From Burkholderiales bacterium C2 (GTDB taxonomy: Bacteria > Pseudomonadota > Gammaproteobacteria > Burkholderiales > Burkholderiaceae_C), in contig SCOI01000010.1 of the NCBI GenBank assembly GCA_005503085.1, positions 124,001 to 188,000 on the forward strand: a stretch of DNA of 64,000 nucleotides. Reading direction: 5' to 3'. The notes under the pieces were generated by a model. The model ran no database searches. It was not told where the DNA came from and saw nothing but the letters and a program-made list of their open reading frames with translations. Both the position numbers and the translations under genes were made by a program. Of the stretch, positions 16,704 through 24,229 are shown piece after piece; the first letter of the stretch is position 1; every line of letters starts with the position of its first letter.

Positions 16704-17345
16704 TCAGCTCTCGACCAGGCCGTTGCGGATCGCGTAGACCGTCAGCTCGGAGTTGTTCGAGAGGGCCAGCTTTTCCAGCACGCGGGCACGGTAGACGCTG
16801 ACGGTCTTGGGGCTCAGCGTCAGTTCCTCGGCGATGTCGGAAAGGCGCTTGCCCGAGGCGATCATCACCAGGGTCTGCAGCTCGCGGTCGGAGAGCTTCT
16901 GGTGGGCCTGCTCCGTGGACGGCGCGGTCAGGCTCTCGACCAGCATCTGGGCGATCTCAGGCGTCACATACTTGCGCCCCTGTGCCACGGTGCGAACCGC
17001 CGCCACCAGCAGCTGCGGGTCGCCGCCCTTGTTGACATAGCCGAAGGCGCCGGCCTTCAGCGCGCGGATCGCGTACTGGTCTTCCGGATACATCGAGACG
17101 ATCAGCACCCGCACCGGGTTCCCCTCGTCCTTCAGCACATGCAGCACGTCCAGGCCGCTACGGCCCGGCATATTGATGTCCAGCACCAGCACATCGCAGT
17201 CCTTGTCAGGCTGGCGCATCAGCGTGCGCAACTCGCCGTAATCGCCGGCCTCGCCGATGACCTCGATATCGGCCGCATCGGACAGGGTGTCGCGGATGCC
17301 GCGGCGTATCAGTGCATGGTCGTCACAAAGAATCACCTTGATCAT
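16704..17345 (-). CDS. Response regulator, NarL/FixJ (LuxR) family
   Basis: A 213-residue transcriptional response regulator. The REC domain has the acidic pair DD (8-9), phospho-acceptor D56 (LVLDINMP) and the conserved Lys in GYVNKGG. A LuxR-type helix-turn-helix occupies the C-terminus (LSDREL... LSDIAEELTLSPKTVSVYRARV). ATG 17345 overlaps the stop of the upstream sensor kinase (ATGA), so the two form a coupled pair. Targets are unknown. The nearest genes are the PEP-CTERM gene downstream and the che cluster upstream. Confidence 0.93.
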   Translation of the reverse strand: MIKVILCDDHALIRRGIRDTLSDAADIEVIGEAGDYGELRTLMRQPDKDCDVLVLDINMPGRSGLDVLHVLKDEGNPVRVLIVSMYPEDQYAIRALKAGAFGYVNKGGDPQLLVAAVRTVAQGRKYVTPEIAQMLVESLTAPSTEQAHQKLSDRELQTLVMIASGKRLSDIAEELTLSPKTVSVYRARVLEKLALSNNSELTVYAIRNGLVES

Positions 17346-18487
17346 GCGCAGCCCCAGGCCGAGGGATCGTGGGTGGCGGCGCGGCCGGCTTCATCATCGG
17401 CCAGGCTGTCGTCGGGCGCTTCGAGCGGCACCGACAGGATCAGGCTGGTCCCTCTGCTATTGCTGCTCAAATCGACCCATCCCCCAACGGTTGCGGCCCG
17501 TTCATGCAGACCACGGATGCCGAATGATCGCGCCTTGGCAAGATCGCCTGGCGCCACGCCCTGGCCATTGTCGCTGACCTCCAGGGTCAGCACGCCCGAG
17601 TCGACGCTCAGCTCGATATCGACCCGGCTGGCATTCGCATGCTTGCTGACATTGGTCAAGGCCTCCTGCGCGGTCCGGTAGGCCACAAGCGGCACGCCGG
17701 CCGGCAGCTGGATCTGCTCATGGCTGGTGCGCATGGTCGTTGTGATACCGGTGCGGCGCTCGAAACGCATGCTCATCCACTGCACCGCCGCGACCAGGCC
17801 CTGCTCCAAGATGGCCGGCCGAAGGTTGTGCATGATGCGCTGGCTGGCCTCGATCGCGTAGCTGACCGTCTCCAGCGCCGACTGCACGCGCTGGCGCACC
17901 GCCGCGTCCTGTGCATGGCGGGCGATCCAGGCCAGGTCGAACTTCAGCGCCGTCAACGAACCGCCGACATCGTCGTGGATCTCGCGCGCAATCGCCGCGC
18001 GCTCCATCTCGACACTGGTCTGCAGATGGCCGGCCAGCTCGTGCAGGCGCTGCTTGCTCTTGCGCAGTTCGCGGTCGGCCTCCAGCCGGGCGCACTGCAT
18101 ATCGTTGGCCTCAATGGCGTGCAGCAGGGCCGGCGCCAGCCGCGCCAGATTGTTCTTCAGCAGATAGTCGGAGGCGCCGGTGCGCATCGCCGCCACGGCC
18201 GTGTCTTCGCCGATCTCGCCGGAGACCAGCACGAAGGGAATCAGGCGCTTGCTCTCCTTGAGCATGTCCAGCACCACCAGGCCGGAGAAACCGGGCAGGT
18301 TGTAGTCGGACACGATGGCATCCCAGGCCTCGGTCAGCGCCTGCGCGACCTCGGCCAGGGTATCGACCCGGTGCACCTCCAGGTCCAGGCCGGCGCGGCG
18401 CAACTGGGCCACGATCAGTTGGTGATCGAGTTCCGAATCCTCAACATGGAGTACACGCAGGCGACGCTCGGCGCTAGAAACAGTCAT
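17342..18487 (-). CDS. REC-HisKA_3 hybrid sensor histidine kinase
   Basis: A 381-residue cytoplasmic kinase with an unusual front-end receiver. Residues about 10-125 are a REC domain (VLHVEDSELDHQL, phospho-acceptor D61 in AIVSDYNLPG). A coiled coil leads to a HisKA_3 dimerisation domain with the phospho-His motif REIHDDVGGSLTALK (H171), then a HATPase domain (QEALTNVSKHANA, DNGQGV, GIRGLHERAATVGG). No transmembrane segment or sensor domain is present, so the input probably comes through phosphorylation of D61 by another kinase. ATG 18487 was chosen as the first codon that gives a normal REC start. It is coupled to the NarL-type regulator downstream. Confidence 0.9.
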   Translation of the reverse strand: MTVSSAERRLRVLHVEDSELDHQLIVAQLRRAGLDLEVHRVDTLAEVAQALTEAWDAIVSDYNLPGFSGLVVLDMLKESKRLIPFVLVSGEIGEDTAVAAMRTGASDYLLKNNLARLAPALLHAIEANDMQCARLEADRELRKSKQRLHELAGHLQTSVEMERAAIAREIHDDVGGSLTALKFDLAWIARHAQDAAVRQRVQSALETVSYAIEASQRIMHNLRPAILEQGLVAAVQWMSMRFERRTGITTTMRTSHEQIQLPAGVPLVAYRTAQEALTNVSKHANASRVDIELSVDSGVLTLEVSDNGQGVAPGDLAKARSFGIRGLHERAATVGGWVDLSSNSRGTSLILSVPLEAPDDSLADDEAGRAATHDPSAWGCA

Positions 18488-18587
18488 GGGGCGGGAGTAT
18501 GCCAAGAATGTGCAACAACTCACGGCAGCCCTGCCGCTATCCATGAACGGCAGCGCCGCCCAGCCCACAATCCGGCGTTAACCCGCA

Positions 18588-18643
18588 TCAGGTTTGTTGG
18601 ATTCGGGTCGATTCCAAGAAATAGGCCCAGTTCGGGCCGATTG
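18588..18643 (+). promoter_or_regulatory. Possible sigma-28 control region of the che cluster
   Basis: TCAGGTTT (18588-18595), an 11-nt spacer and GTCGATTC (18607-18614) resemble a FliA site. A second -10-like GCCGATTG lies at 18636-18643. The two lie in a direct repeat TTCGGG(T/C)CGATT at 18602-18613 and 18631-18642, 29 nt apart. The gene start is at 18749, so a leader of over 100 nt is implied. Confidence 0.35.
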
Positions 18644-18748
18644 TCCTGTCGACATGCCCACAAGAAATGCCGAAGATCCCGGATATGACCGGACCATCCG
18701 GTCGTCTGAGCCAGGTCAGCACATAACAAGCATGGAGCGACGAAGCCG

Positions 18749-19207
18749 ATGAACGAAAACTCCACCCCTGATGAAGAGCCGGGCATGCTCCCTTTGCTGG
18801 CCGCCGCCGAACTGCAGGACCACCTGATGACGGTGACCAACGATCTGGAGCGCCTGCAGCGCCTGCTCGACGATGCCGGCGAGGCCTTGTCCGGCCATTT
18901 CTACAGCGCCTCCAGCCAGGTCCAGACCCTGCTGCGCCAGGCCGCCGAAAACCCCGGCACCGACAGCGGCGCGCTGCACCATGTGATGGAAGACATTGCC
19001 GGGGCCATCACGGCGCTGCAGTTCCAGGACATGGCCACCCAGTTGATCGCCCATACCAGCCAGCGCCTGCGCAACTGCGCCGACCAGCTGGCGCGCGACA
19101 CCTTTGGCGACGACGAAGACGGCGAGGCGGTCGTCGAGATCGCGCCGCTGCGCCCGAATCCCGTGACTCAGGACGAAATGGACGCAGGGTCCATCGAACT
19201 GTTCTAA
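18749..19207 (+). CDS. Chemotaxis protein with CheZ-like DxxxQ motif
   Basis: A 152-residue mostly helical protein at the head of the chemotaxis genes. The segment LQFQDMATQLIAHTSQRL contains D94 and Q98 four apart. This matches the catalytic D143/Q147 pair of CheZ (QDFQDLTGQ), which dephosphorylates CheY-P. The C-terminus is acidic and ends in SIELF, recalling the short CheY-binding tail of CheZ. It is shorter than enteric CheZ (about 214 residues) and lacks the long hairpin. Related small proteins are often annotated only as chemotaxis protein. The phosphatase role is inferred. Position 49 nt before cheY supports it. Confidence 0.6.
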   Translation: MNENSTPDEEPGMLPLLAAAELQDHLMTVTNDLERLQRLLDDAGEALSGHFYSASSQVQTLLRQAAENPGTDSGALHHVMEDIAGAITALQFQDMATQLIAHTSQRLRNCADQLARDTFGDDEDGEAVVEIAPLRPNPVTQDEMDAGSIELF

Positions 19208-19231
19208 AGAGTTCTCAAGTTCAACCGATAT
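19205..19231 (+). promoter_or_regulatory. Sigma-28-like promoter for cheY
   Basis: TAAAGAGT (19205-19212), exactly 11 nt, then ACCGATAT (19224-19231) matches TAAAGTTT-N11-GCCGATAA at 6 of 8 bases in each half. The TAA of the preceding gene forms the start of the -35. The predicted start near 19238 leaves about 19 nt to the ATG. Confidence 0.5.
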
Positions 19232-19256
19232 CAGCTTGTTATCCGGAGAGAAAGCG

Positions 19257-19619
19257 ATGCATTCAATTCTTGCTGTGGACGATTCGGCCTCGATGCGCCA
19301 GATGGTCTCCTTCACCCTCAAGAACGCAGGTTTCAATGTGGTTGAGGCGGTCGATGGCCAGGATGCCTGGGAAAAGTCCAGCTCGCGCGATTTCGATCTG
19401 GTGCTGACCGATCAGAACATGCCGCGCATGGACGGCATCAGCCTGACCAAGAAACTGCGCGACAACCCCAAGTTCAAAACCACCCCCATCCTGATCCTGA
19501 CCACCGAGTCCAGCGACCAGATGAAGCAGGCCGGCCGCGCCGCTGGCGCCACCGGCTGGCTGGTCAAGCCTTTTGATCCGGCCAAGCTGATCGAGGTGAT
19601 CGGCAAAGTGATTCGCTGA
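19257..19619 (+). CDS. cheY: Chemotaxis response regulator CheY
   Basis: A stand-alone 120-residue receiver domain. It has the acidic pair D8-D9, phospho-acceptor D52 (LVLTDQNMPRMDG), T82/T83 and K104 in WLVKPF. The switch aromatic that is Tyr106 in E. coli CheY is Trp101 here. Between cheA and a CheZ-like gene, it is the obvious motor messenger that binds FliM. A strong GGAGAG ribosome site precedes ATG 19257, so this start is preferred over an upstream in-frame codon. A sigma-28-like promoter lies just upstream. Confidence 0.95.
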   Translation: MHSILAVDDSASMRQMVSFTLKNAGFNVVEAVDGQDAWEKSSSRDFDLVLTDQNMPRMDGISLTKKLRDNPKFKTTPILILTTESSDQMKQAGRAAGATGWLVKPFDPAKLIEVIGKVIR

Positions 19620-19647
19620 GGCCTGGCGCCACAACAAGGAGTAAAGC

Positions 19648-21762
19648 ATGGGAGAAATGACCTCCGAAGGCGCAAGCCTTAGTGCCGGCATTGACCTGAG
19701 TCAGTTCTACCAGGTCTTCTTCGAGGAAGCCGGCGAGAACCTCGACAATATGGAACAGCTGCTGCTGAACCTGAATATCGAGACCGCCGACGATGAAGAG
19801 CTGAACGCGATCTTCCGCTGCGCGCACTCGATCAAGGGTGGTGCGGCAACCTTCGGCTTCGGCGATGTGGCCGAGCTGACCCACCAGATGGAGACGCTGC
19901 TGGACAAGCTGCGCCGCCACGAGCTGGCACCGAATGCCGCGATGGTGGACATCCTGCTGCAGTCCGGCGATGCGCTGCGCGCGCAGCTGGGCCGCCACCA
20001 GGGCTCCGGCGCCGACGCGGTCGACACCACCGACCTGCTGACCAGCATCCGTGCGCTGGTCGAGGGCAAGGAGGTGGCGGCTCCGGCGGCGCAGAGCGCC
20101 GCGCCGGCGCCTGCACCGAAGCCGGCCGCGGCAGCGCCGGCCAAGCCGACCGCACGCGAGCTGGAGTTGCAGGTCGGGCCGCTGTCCGATCTGAGCCTGG
20201 CCGACAACCTGGTCGAGCTGTTCAAGGAAATCACCGATCTGGGCACGATAGAGCCGTTGGACGGGGGTGTCTCCTCCGACGGCATGCGCCGCTACAAGAT
20301 CCTGACCGGCAGCACCGACAACGATCTGCTGGATCTCTTCACCTTCCATGTGGCCCGCGAGCAGGTCAAGCTGCTGCCGCTGGGCCCGGGCTTCGGCTTC
20401 CACGAGGGCGCGCCCGGCGCGCCGCCGGCCGAAGCGCCGAGCAAGGATCCGGGCTACGGCTTCTTTGACGATGCCCCGGGCCTGCCCAGCGGCAGCACCG
20501 AGCTCGAAGCCCAGGCCCAGCTGCCCGCCGAGGCACCGAAGGCCGTGGTGGCCAAGCCGGCCGCCAAGACCGAGGCCCGGCCGCCGGCCGGCGGCATGGA
20601 CCAGTCCACGCTGCGCGTCTCGGTCGAGAAGGTCGACCAGCTGATCAATCTGGTCGGCGAGCTGGTCATCACCCAGGCCATGCTGGCGCAGAACAGCAGC
20701 CAGCTGGACCCGGCCCTGTATCAGCAGCTGGCCTCCGGCCTGGCCGATCTGGAACGCAACACCCGGGATCTGCAGGAATCGGTGATGTCGATCCGAATGA
20801 TTCCGATGTCGGGCGTGTTCAACCGCTTCCCGCGCATGCTGCGCGACCTGGCCGCCAAGCTGGGCAAGAAGGTCGAGCTGGTCACGCAGGGCGAAGCCAC
20901 CGAGCTGGACAAGGGCCTGGTCGAGAAGATCACCGACCCGCTGACCCATCTGGTGCGCAACAGCTGCGACCACGGCATCGAACTGCCGGCCGAGCGAATC
21001 GCCAAGGGCAAGCCCGAGCAGGGCACGATCACCCTGGTCGCTTCGCACCAGGGCGGCTCCATCGTGATCGAGGTGCGCGACGATGGCCGCGGCCTGAACC
21101 GCGACAAGCTGATCAAGAAGGCACGCGAGAAAGGCATCGATGCACCCGACTCGATGAGCGACGCCGAGGTCTGGGGCCTGATCTTCGCGCCCGGCTTCTC
21201 CACCGCCGACCAGGTCACCGATGTCTCGGGACGCGGCGTCGGCATGGACGTGGTCAAGCGCAATATCACCCAGCTGGGCGGCACGGTCGAGATCGACTCG
21301 GCCGAGGGCTATGGCATGAAGGTCTCGGTGCGCCTGCCGCTGACCCTGGCCATCATGGACGGCATGAGTGTGGGCGTCGGCGACGAGGTCTACATCCTGC
21401 CGCTGGCCTCGGTGGTCGAGTCCTTCCAGGTCCAGGCCGACACCATCAAGACCGTCGGCGGCTCGGGCCGCGTGGTCGAGGTGCGCGACGAATACATGCC
21501 GGTCGTGGAATTGGAGCAGGTTTTCAATGTTCCACGTTTCGATTTCGAGCATGTCAGCTCCATCATGGTGGTGGTGGAAGCCGAGGGGGGCCGCGTGGCC
21601 ATGCTGGTGGACGAGTTGCTCGGCCAGCAGCAGGTGGTCGTGAAGAACCTGGAAGCCAATTACCGCAAGGTGCCCGATGTCTCGGGCGCCACCATCATGG
21701 GCGACGGCCGCGTCGCGCTGATTCTCGACGTGGGCAGCCTGGTCAGGCGCTCGCGTCACTGA
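19648..21762 (+). CDS. cheA: Chemotaxis histidine kinase CheA
   Basis: CheA is the kinase of the chemoreceptor array. The 704-residue product has an N-terminal HPt domain with phospho-His H60 (CAHSIKGGAATFGF), an Ala/Pro linker, and a middle segment with P2-like features that ends in two similar motifs (GPGFGFHEGAPG and DPGYGFFDDAPG). The P3 dimerisation domain (STLRVSVEKVDQLINLVGELVITQ), the HATPase domain (HLVRNSCDHGIE, DDGRGL, SGRGVGMDVVKRNI) and a C-terminal CheW-like domain follow. A strong AAGGAG site precedes ATG 19648. It follows cheY by 28 nt and leads to a receptor gene by 24 nt. Confidence 0.97.
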   Translation: MGEMTSEGASLSAGIDLSQFYQVFFEEAGENLDNMEQLLLNLNIETADDEELNAIFRCAHSIKGGAATFGFGDVAELTHQMETLLDKLRRHELAPNAAMVDILLQSGDALRAQLGRHQGSGADAVDTTDLLTSIRALVEGKEVAAPAAQSAAPAPAPKPAAAAPAKPTARELELQVGPLSDLSLADNLVELFKEITDLGTIEPLDGGVSSDGMRRYKILTGSTDNDLLDLFTFHVAREQVKLLPLGPGFGFHEGAPGAPPAEAPSKDPGYGFFDDAPGLPSGSTELEAQAQLPAEAPKAVVAKPAAKTEARPPAGGMDQSTLRVSVEKVDQLINLVGELVITQAMLAQNSSQLDPALYQQLASGLADLERNTRDLQESVMSIRMIPMSGVFNRFPRMLRDLAAKLGKKVELVTQGEATELDKGLVEKITDPLTHLVRNSCDHGIELPAERIAKGKPEQGTITLVASHQGGSIVIEVRDDGRGLNRDKLIKKAREKGIDAPDSMSDAEVWGLIFAPGFSTADQVTDVSGRGVGMDVVKRNITQLGGTVEIDSAEGYGMKVSVRLPLTLAIMDGMSVGVGDEVYILPLASVVESFQVQADTIKTVGGSGRVVEVRDEYMPVVELEQVFNVPRFDFEHVSSIMVVVEAEGGRVAMLVDELLGQQQVVVKNLEANYRKVPDVSGATIMGDGRVALILDVGSLVRRSRH

Positions 21763-21786
21763 AATCGAAGCTACAGAGGTATCCGA

Positions 21787-23559
21787 ATGAGTATGAGTGC
21801 AATGCTCCGCCGCTTCAGCATACGCACCCGCATGATTGGCGCGATCGCCATGGTGCTGGTGCTGCTGCTGGCCGTGGGCAGTGTCGGTCTGCTTGGCATG
21901 AACTCGATGCGCGACCAGACCAAGCAGTTCGCCGAGGTGTCCGTCGGAGAAGCCAACCAAGTCACCCGCCTGGTTCACGCCATGGGGGAGATGCGGCGCT
22001 TCGAGAAGGACATGATCATCAACTACGAGAAGCCCGAGGTCGTCAAGGCGATGCGCGCCAAGTGGGACGACTCGCGCAAATCCATCGCCGAGATCGCCAA
22101 GGCCATGCGCAGCGGTGAAAGCGCCGGCGACAAGGCCAGCATGGCCAAGGTGCTGAGCCTGCTGGACGCCTACGCCACCAAGGCCCAGCCGGTGCTGACC
22201 CAGCTGGAGGCTGGCGGCTACGACAACGCCGCCGTGGCCGACAAGCTGCTGGGCCGCGCCAAGGACGATGTGGCCCTGGCCGAGAAGCAGATCGATGAGC
22301 TGCGCGCCGCGCTGCAGCAGGAAGCCACCGACACGCAACAGCGTGCCCAGGCCACCCAGGGCCAGGTCTTGACCGCCTTCATCGTCGTGCTGGCCCTGGC
22401 CGCAGCCGTGGTGGTGCCGCTGACCCTCTTGAATATGCAGAGCATCTGCAAGCCGCTGGCCGAGGCCGAACTGCTGGCCGAAGCGATCGCCAAGGGCGAC
22501 CTGACCAGCAGCGCCGCCGTGGTCGAAGGCCAGGACGAGGCCTCGCATCTGATGCGCTCGCTGCAGAATATGCAGGCCTCGCTGCAGAACCTGGTGGGTC
22601 AGCTGCGCACCTCGGCCGACAGCATCCGCACCGCCTCGGTCGAGATCGCCACCGGCAACCAGGATCTGTCGGGCCGCACCGAGCAGACCGCCTCCAATCT
22701 GCAGCAGGCCGCCTCGTCGATGGTGCAGCTGACCGGCACCGTCAAGCAGACCGCCGATTCGGCCCGCACCGCCAACCAGCTGGTGTCTTCGGCCTCGAAC
22801 GCCGCCGCCAAGGGCGGCCAGGTGGTCAGCCAGGTGGTCTCGACGATGGACGAGATCAACACCAGCTCGAAGAAGATCAGCGACATCATCGGTGTGATCG
22901 ATGGCATTGCCTTCCAGACCAATATCCTGGCCTTGAACGCGGCCGTCGAAGCAGCCCGCGCCGGCGAGCAGGGCCGCGGCTTCGCGGTTGTGGCCGGCGA
23001 GGTGCGCTCGCTGGCCCAGCGCAGCGCCGAGGCCGCCCGCGAGATCAAGACCCTGATCGGCGCCAGCGTCGAGCGGGTCGAGACCGGCGCGCGCCTGGTG
23101 CAGGAGGCCGGCAGCTCGATGAGCGACATCGTCTCCAGCGTGCAGCGCGTCTCCGACATCATCGGCGAGATCACCGCCGCCTCGGCCGAGCAGAGCGACG
23201 GCATCGGCCAGGTCAACCAGTCGGTGGTGCAGCTCGACCAGATGACGCAGCAGAACGCCGCGCTGGTGGAGGAATCCGCTGCCGCCGCCGAGAGCCTGAA
23301 GGACCAGGCCGAGCGCCTGGCCCTGGCGGTCGACAAGTTCCGCATCAGCAAGCAGGCCAGCGCGATGCTGGCGCCGGCGGCCCCATCGGTCAAGGCGTTC
23401 AGCCCGGCCAAGCCGGCGCCGGCCAAGATCGCGGCGCCTCGAACTGCCGCTGCCGCTGCCGCAAAGCCGGCCGCCGCGCAGCGCCCGTCGCCCAAGCCGC
23501 CGGCGCCCAGCCCCAAGCCCGCGATGGCCGCCGCCGATGGCGACTGGGAAACCTTTTGA
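21787..23559 (+). CDS. Methyl-accepting chemotaxis protein, 4HB type
   Basis: A 590-residue transmembrane chemoreceptor. It has TM1 at about 16-38, a four-helix-bundle periplasmic sensor ([19 protein letters not shown]), TM2 at about 195-216, a HAMP domain, and a signalling domain with the conserved tip [20 protein letters not shown]. An Ala/Pro/Lys-rich tail ends in the pentapeptide DWETF, which in the family tethers CheR and CheB. Its signalling domain is nearly identical to those of the next two receptors, suggesting duplication or gene conversion. It lies between cheA and cheW. The ligand is unknown. Confidence 0.95.
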   Translation: MSMSAMLRRFSIRTRMIGAIAMVLVLLLAVGSVGLLGMNSMRDQTKQFAEVSVGEANQVTRLVHAMGEMRRFEKDMIINYEKPEVVKAMRAKWDDSRKSIAEIAKAMRSGESAGDKASMAKVLSLLDAYATKAQPVLTQLEAGGYDNAAVADKLLGRAKDDVALAEKQIDELRAALQQEATDTQQRAQATQGQVLTAFIVVLALAAAVVVPLTLLNMQSICKPLAEAELLAEAIAKGDLTSSAAVVEGQDEASHLMRSLQNMQASLQNLVGQLRTSADSIRTASVEIATGNQDLSGRTEQTASNLQQAASSMVQLTGTVKQTADSARTANQLVSSASNAAAKGGQVVSQVVSTMDEINTSSKKISDIIGVIDGIAFQTNILALNAAVEAARAGEQGRGFAVVAGEVRSLAQRSAEAAREIKTLIGASVERVETGARLVQEAGSSMSDIVSSVQRVSDIIGEITAASAEQSDGIGQVNQSVVQLDQMTQQNAALVEESAAAAESLKDQAERLALAVDKFRISKQASAMLAPAAPSVKAFSPAKPAPAKIAAPRTAAAAAAKPAAAQRPSPKPPAPSPKPAMAAADGDWETF

Positions 23560-23573
23560 TGCCCGCCGGCATC
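23558..23573 (+). other. Hairpin overlapping a receptor stop codon
   Basis: GATGCC (23558-23563), loop CGCC and GGCATC form a 6-bp stem whose first two bases are the last two of the TGA. The same arrangement is found at the end of the third receptor gene (28485-28500). Confidence 0.5.
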
Positions 23574-23621
23574 GCCCGCCCACCTTTTGATCATCAAGCC
23601 CACACCACAACGAGGTAAGCC

Positions 23622-24155
23622 ATGGAAACCATCAGCGAAACGACCCAGCTGGTCCGCCGTGAATCCGCCGGCAATCTGGCCGTCAAAGCCCATGGCCCGG
23701 CCAGCGGCGAGTACCTGACCTTCCGTCTCGGCGGCGAGGAATACGGCATCGACATCCTGAAGGTGCAGGAAATCCGCAGCTACGAGCCGCCCACCCGCAT
23801 CGCCAACGCCCCCGACTTCATCAAGGGCGTGGTCAATCTGCGCGGCGTCATCGTGCCCATCGTCGACCTGCGCCTGAAGCTGGGCTGCCCCACTGCCGAG
23901 TACAACAGCTTCACCGTCGTGATCGTGCTGAATGTGCGCAACCGCGTGGTCGGTGCGGTGGTCGACTCGGTGTCCGATGTGCTGGAGCTGAGCCGCGACG
24001 CGATCCGCCCCGCGCCCGAACTGAATGCCAGCGCGGTCGACACCAGCTTCATCACCGGCATCGGCGCGGTCAACGACCGCATGCTGATCCTGATGGACAT
24101 CGAAGGGCTGATGAGCAGCGCCGACATGGGTCTGATGGACTCTGTGATCGGCTGA
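23622..24155 (+). CDS. cheW: Chemotaxis scaffold protein CheW
   Basis: CheW connects chemoreceptors to CheA. The 177-residue product has an N-terminal extension of about 25 residues, then the CheW fold ([48 protein letters not shown], the most conserved stretch; [21 protein letters not shown]). ATG 23622 follows a GAGGTAAGCC ribosome site. It is the last gene of the first che transcription unit, which closes with the hairpin terminator at 24165-24192. Confidence 0.96.
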   Translation: METISETTQLVRRESAGNLAVKAHGPASGEYLTFRLGGEEYGIDILKVQEIRSYEPPTRIANAPDFIKGVVNLRGVIVPIVDLRLKLGCPTAEYNSFTVVIVLNVRNRVVGAVVDSVSDVLELSRDAIRPAPELNASAVDTSFITGIGAVNDRMLILMDIEGLMSSADMGLMDSVIG

Positions 24156-24164
24156 CAGCACCCG

Positions 24165-24192
24165 GGCCCGCCAGCGTAGCGGGCCTTCTTTT
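24165..24192 (+). terminator. Intrinsic terminator after cheW
   Basis: GGCCCGC (24165-24171) pairs with GCGGGCC (24179-24185) around a 7-nt loop and is followed by TTCTTTT. It lies 10 nt after the cheW stop and only 37 nt before the next receptor start, so it may also work as an attenuator for that gene. Confidence 0.8.
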
Positions 24193-24229
24193 GACAGGGA
24201 CGGACTCTGGGTCCAAGGAGTTGCCCCAT

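Noticed and set aside
24191-24215. Sigma-70 promoter TTGACA before the second receptor
   Set aside because: The -35 hexamer is perfect but it overlaps the terminator T-tract and no -10 is found at 15-19 nt.
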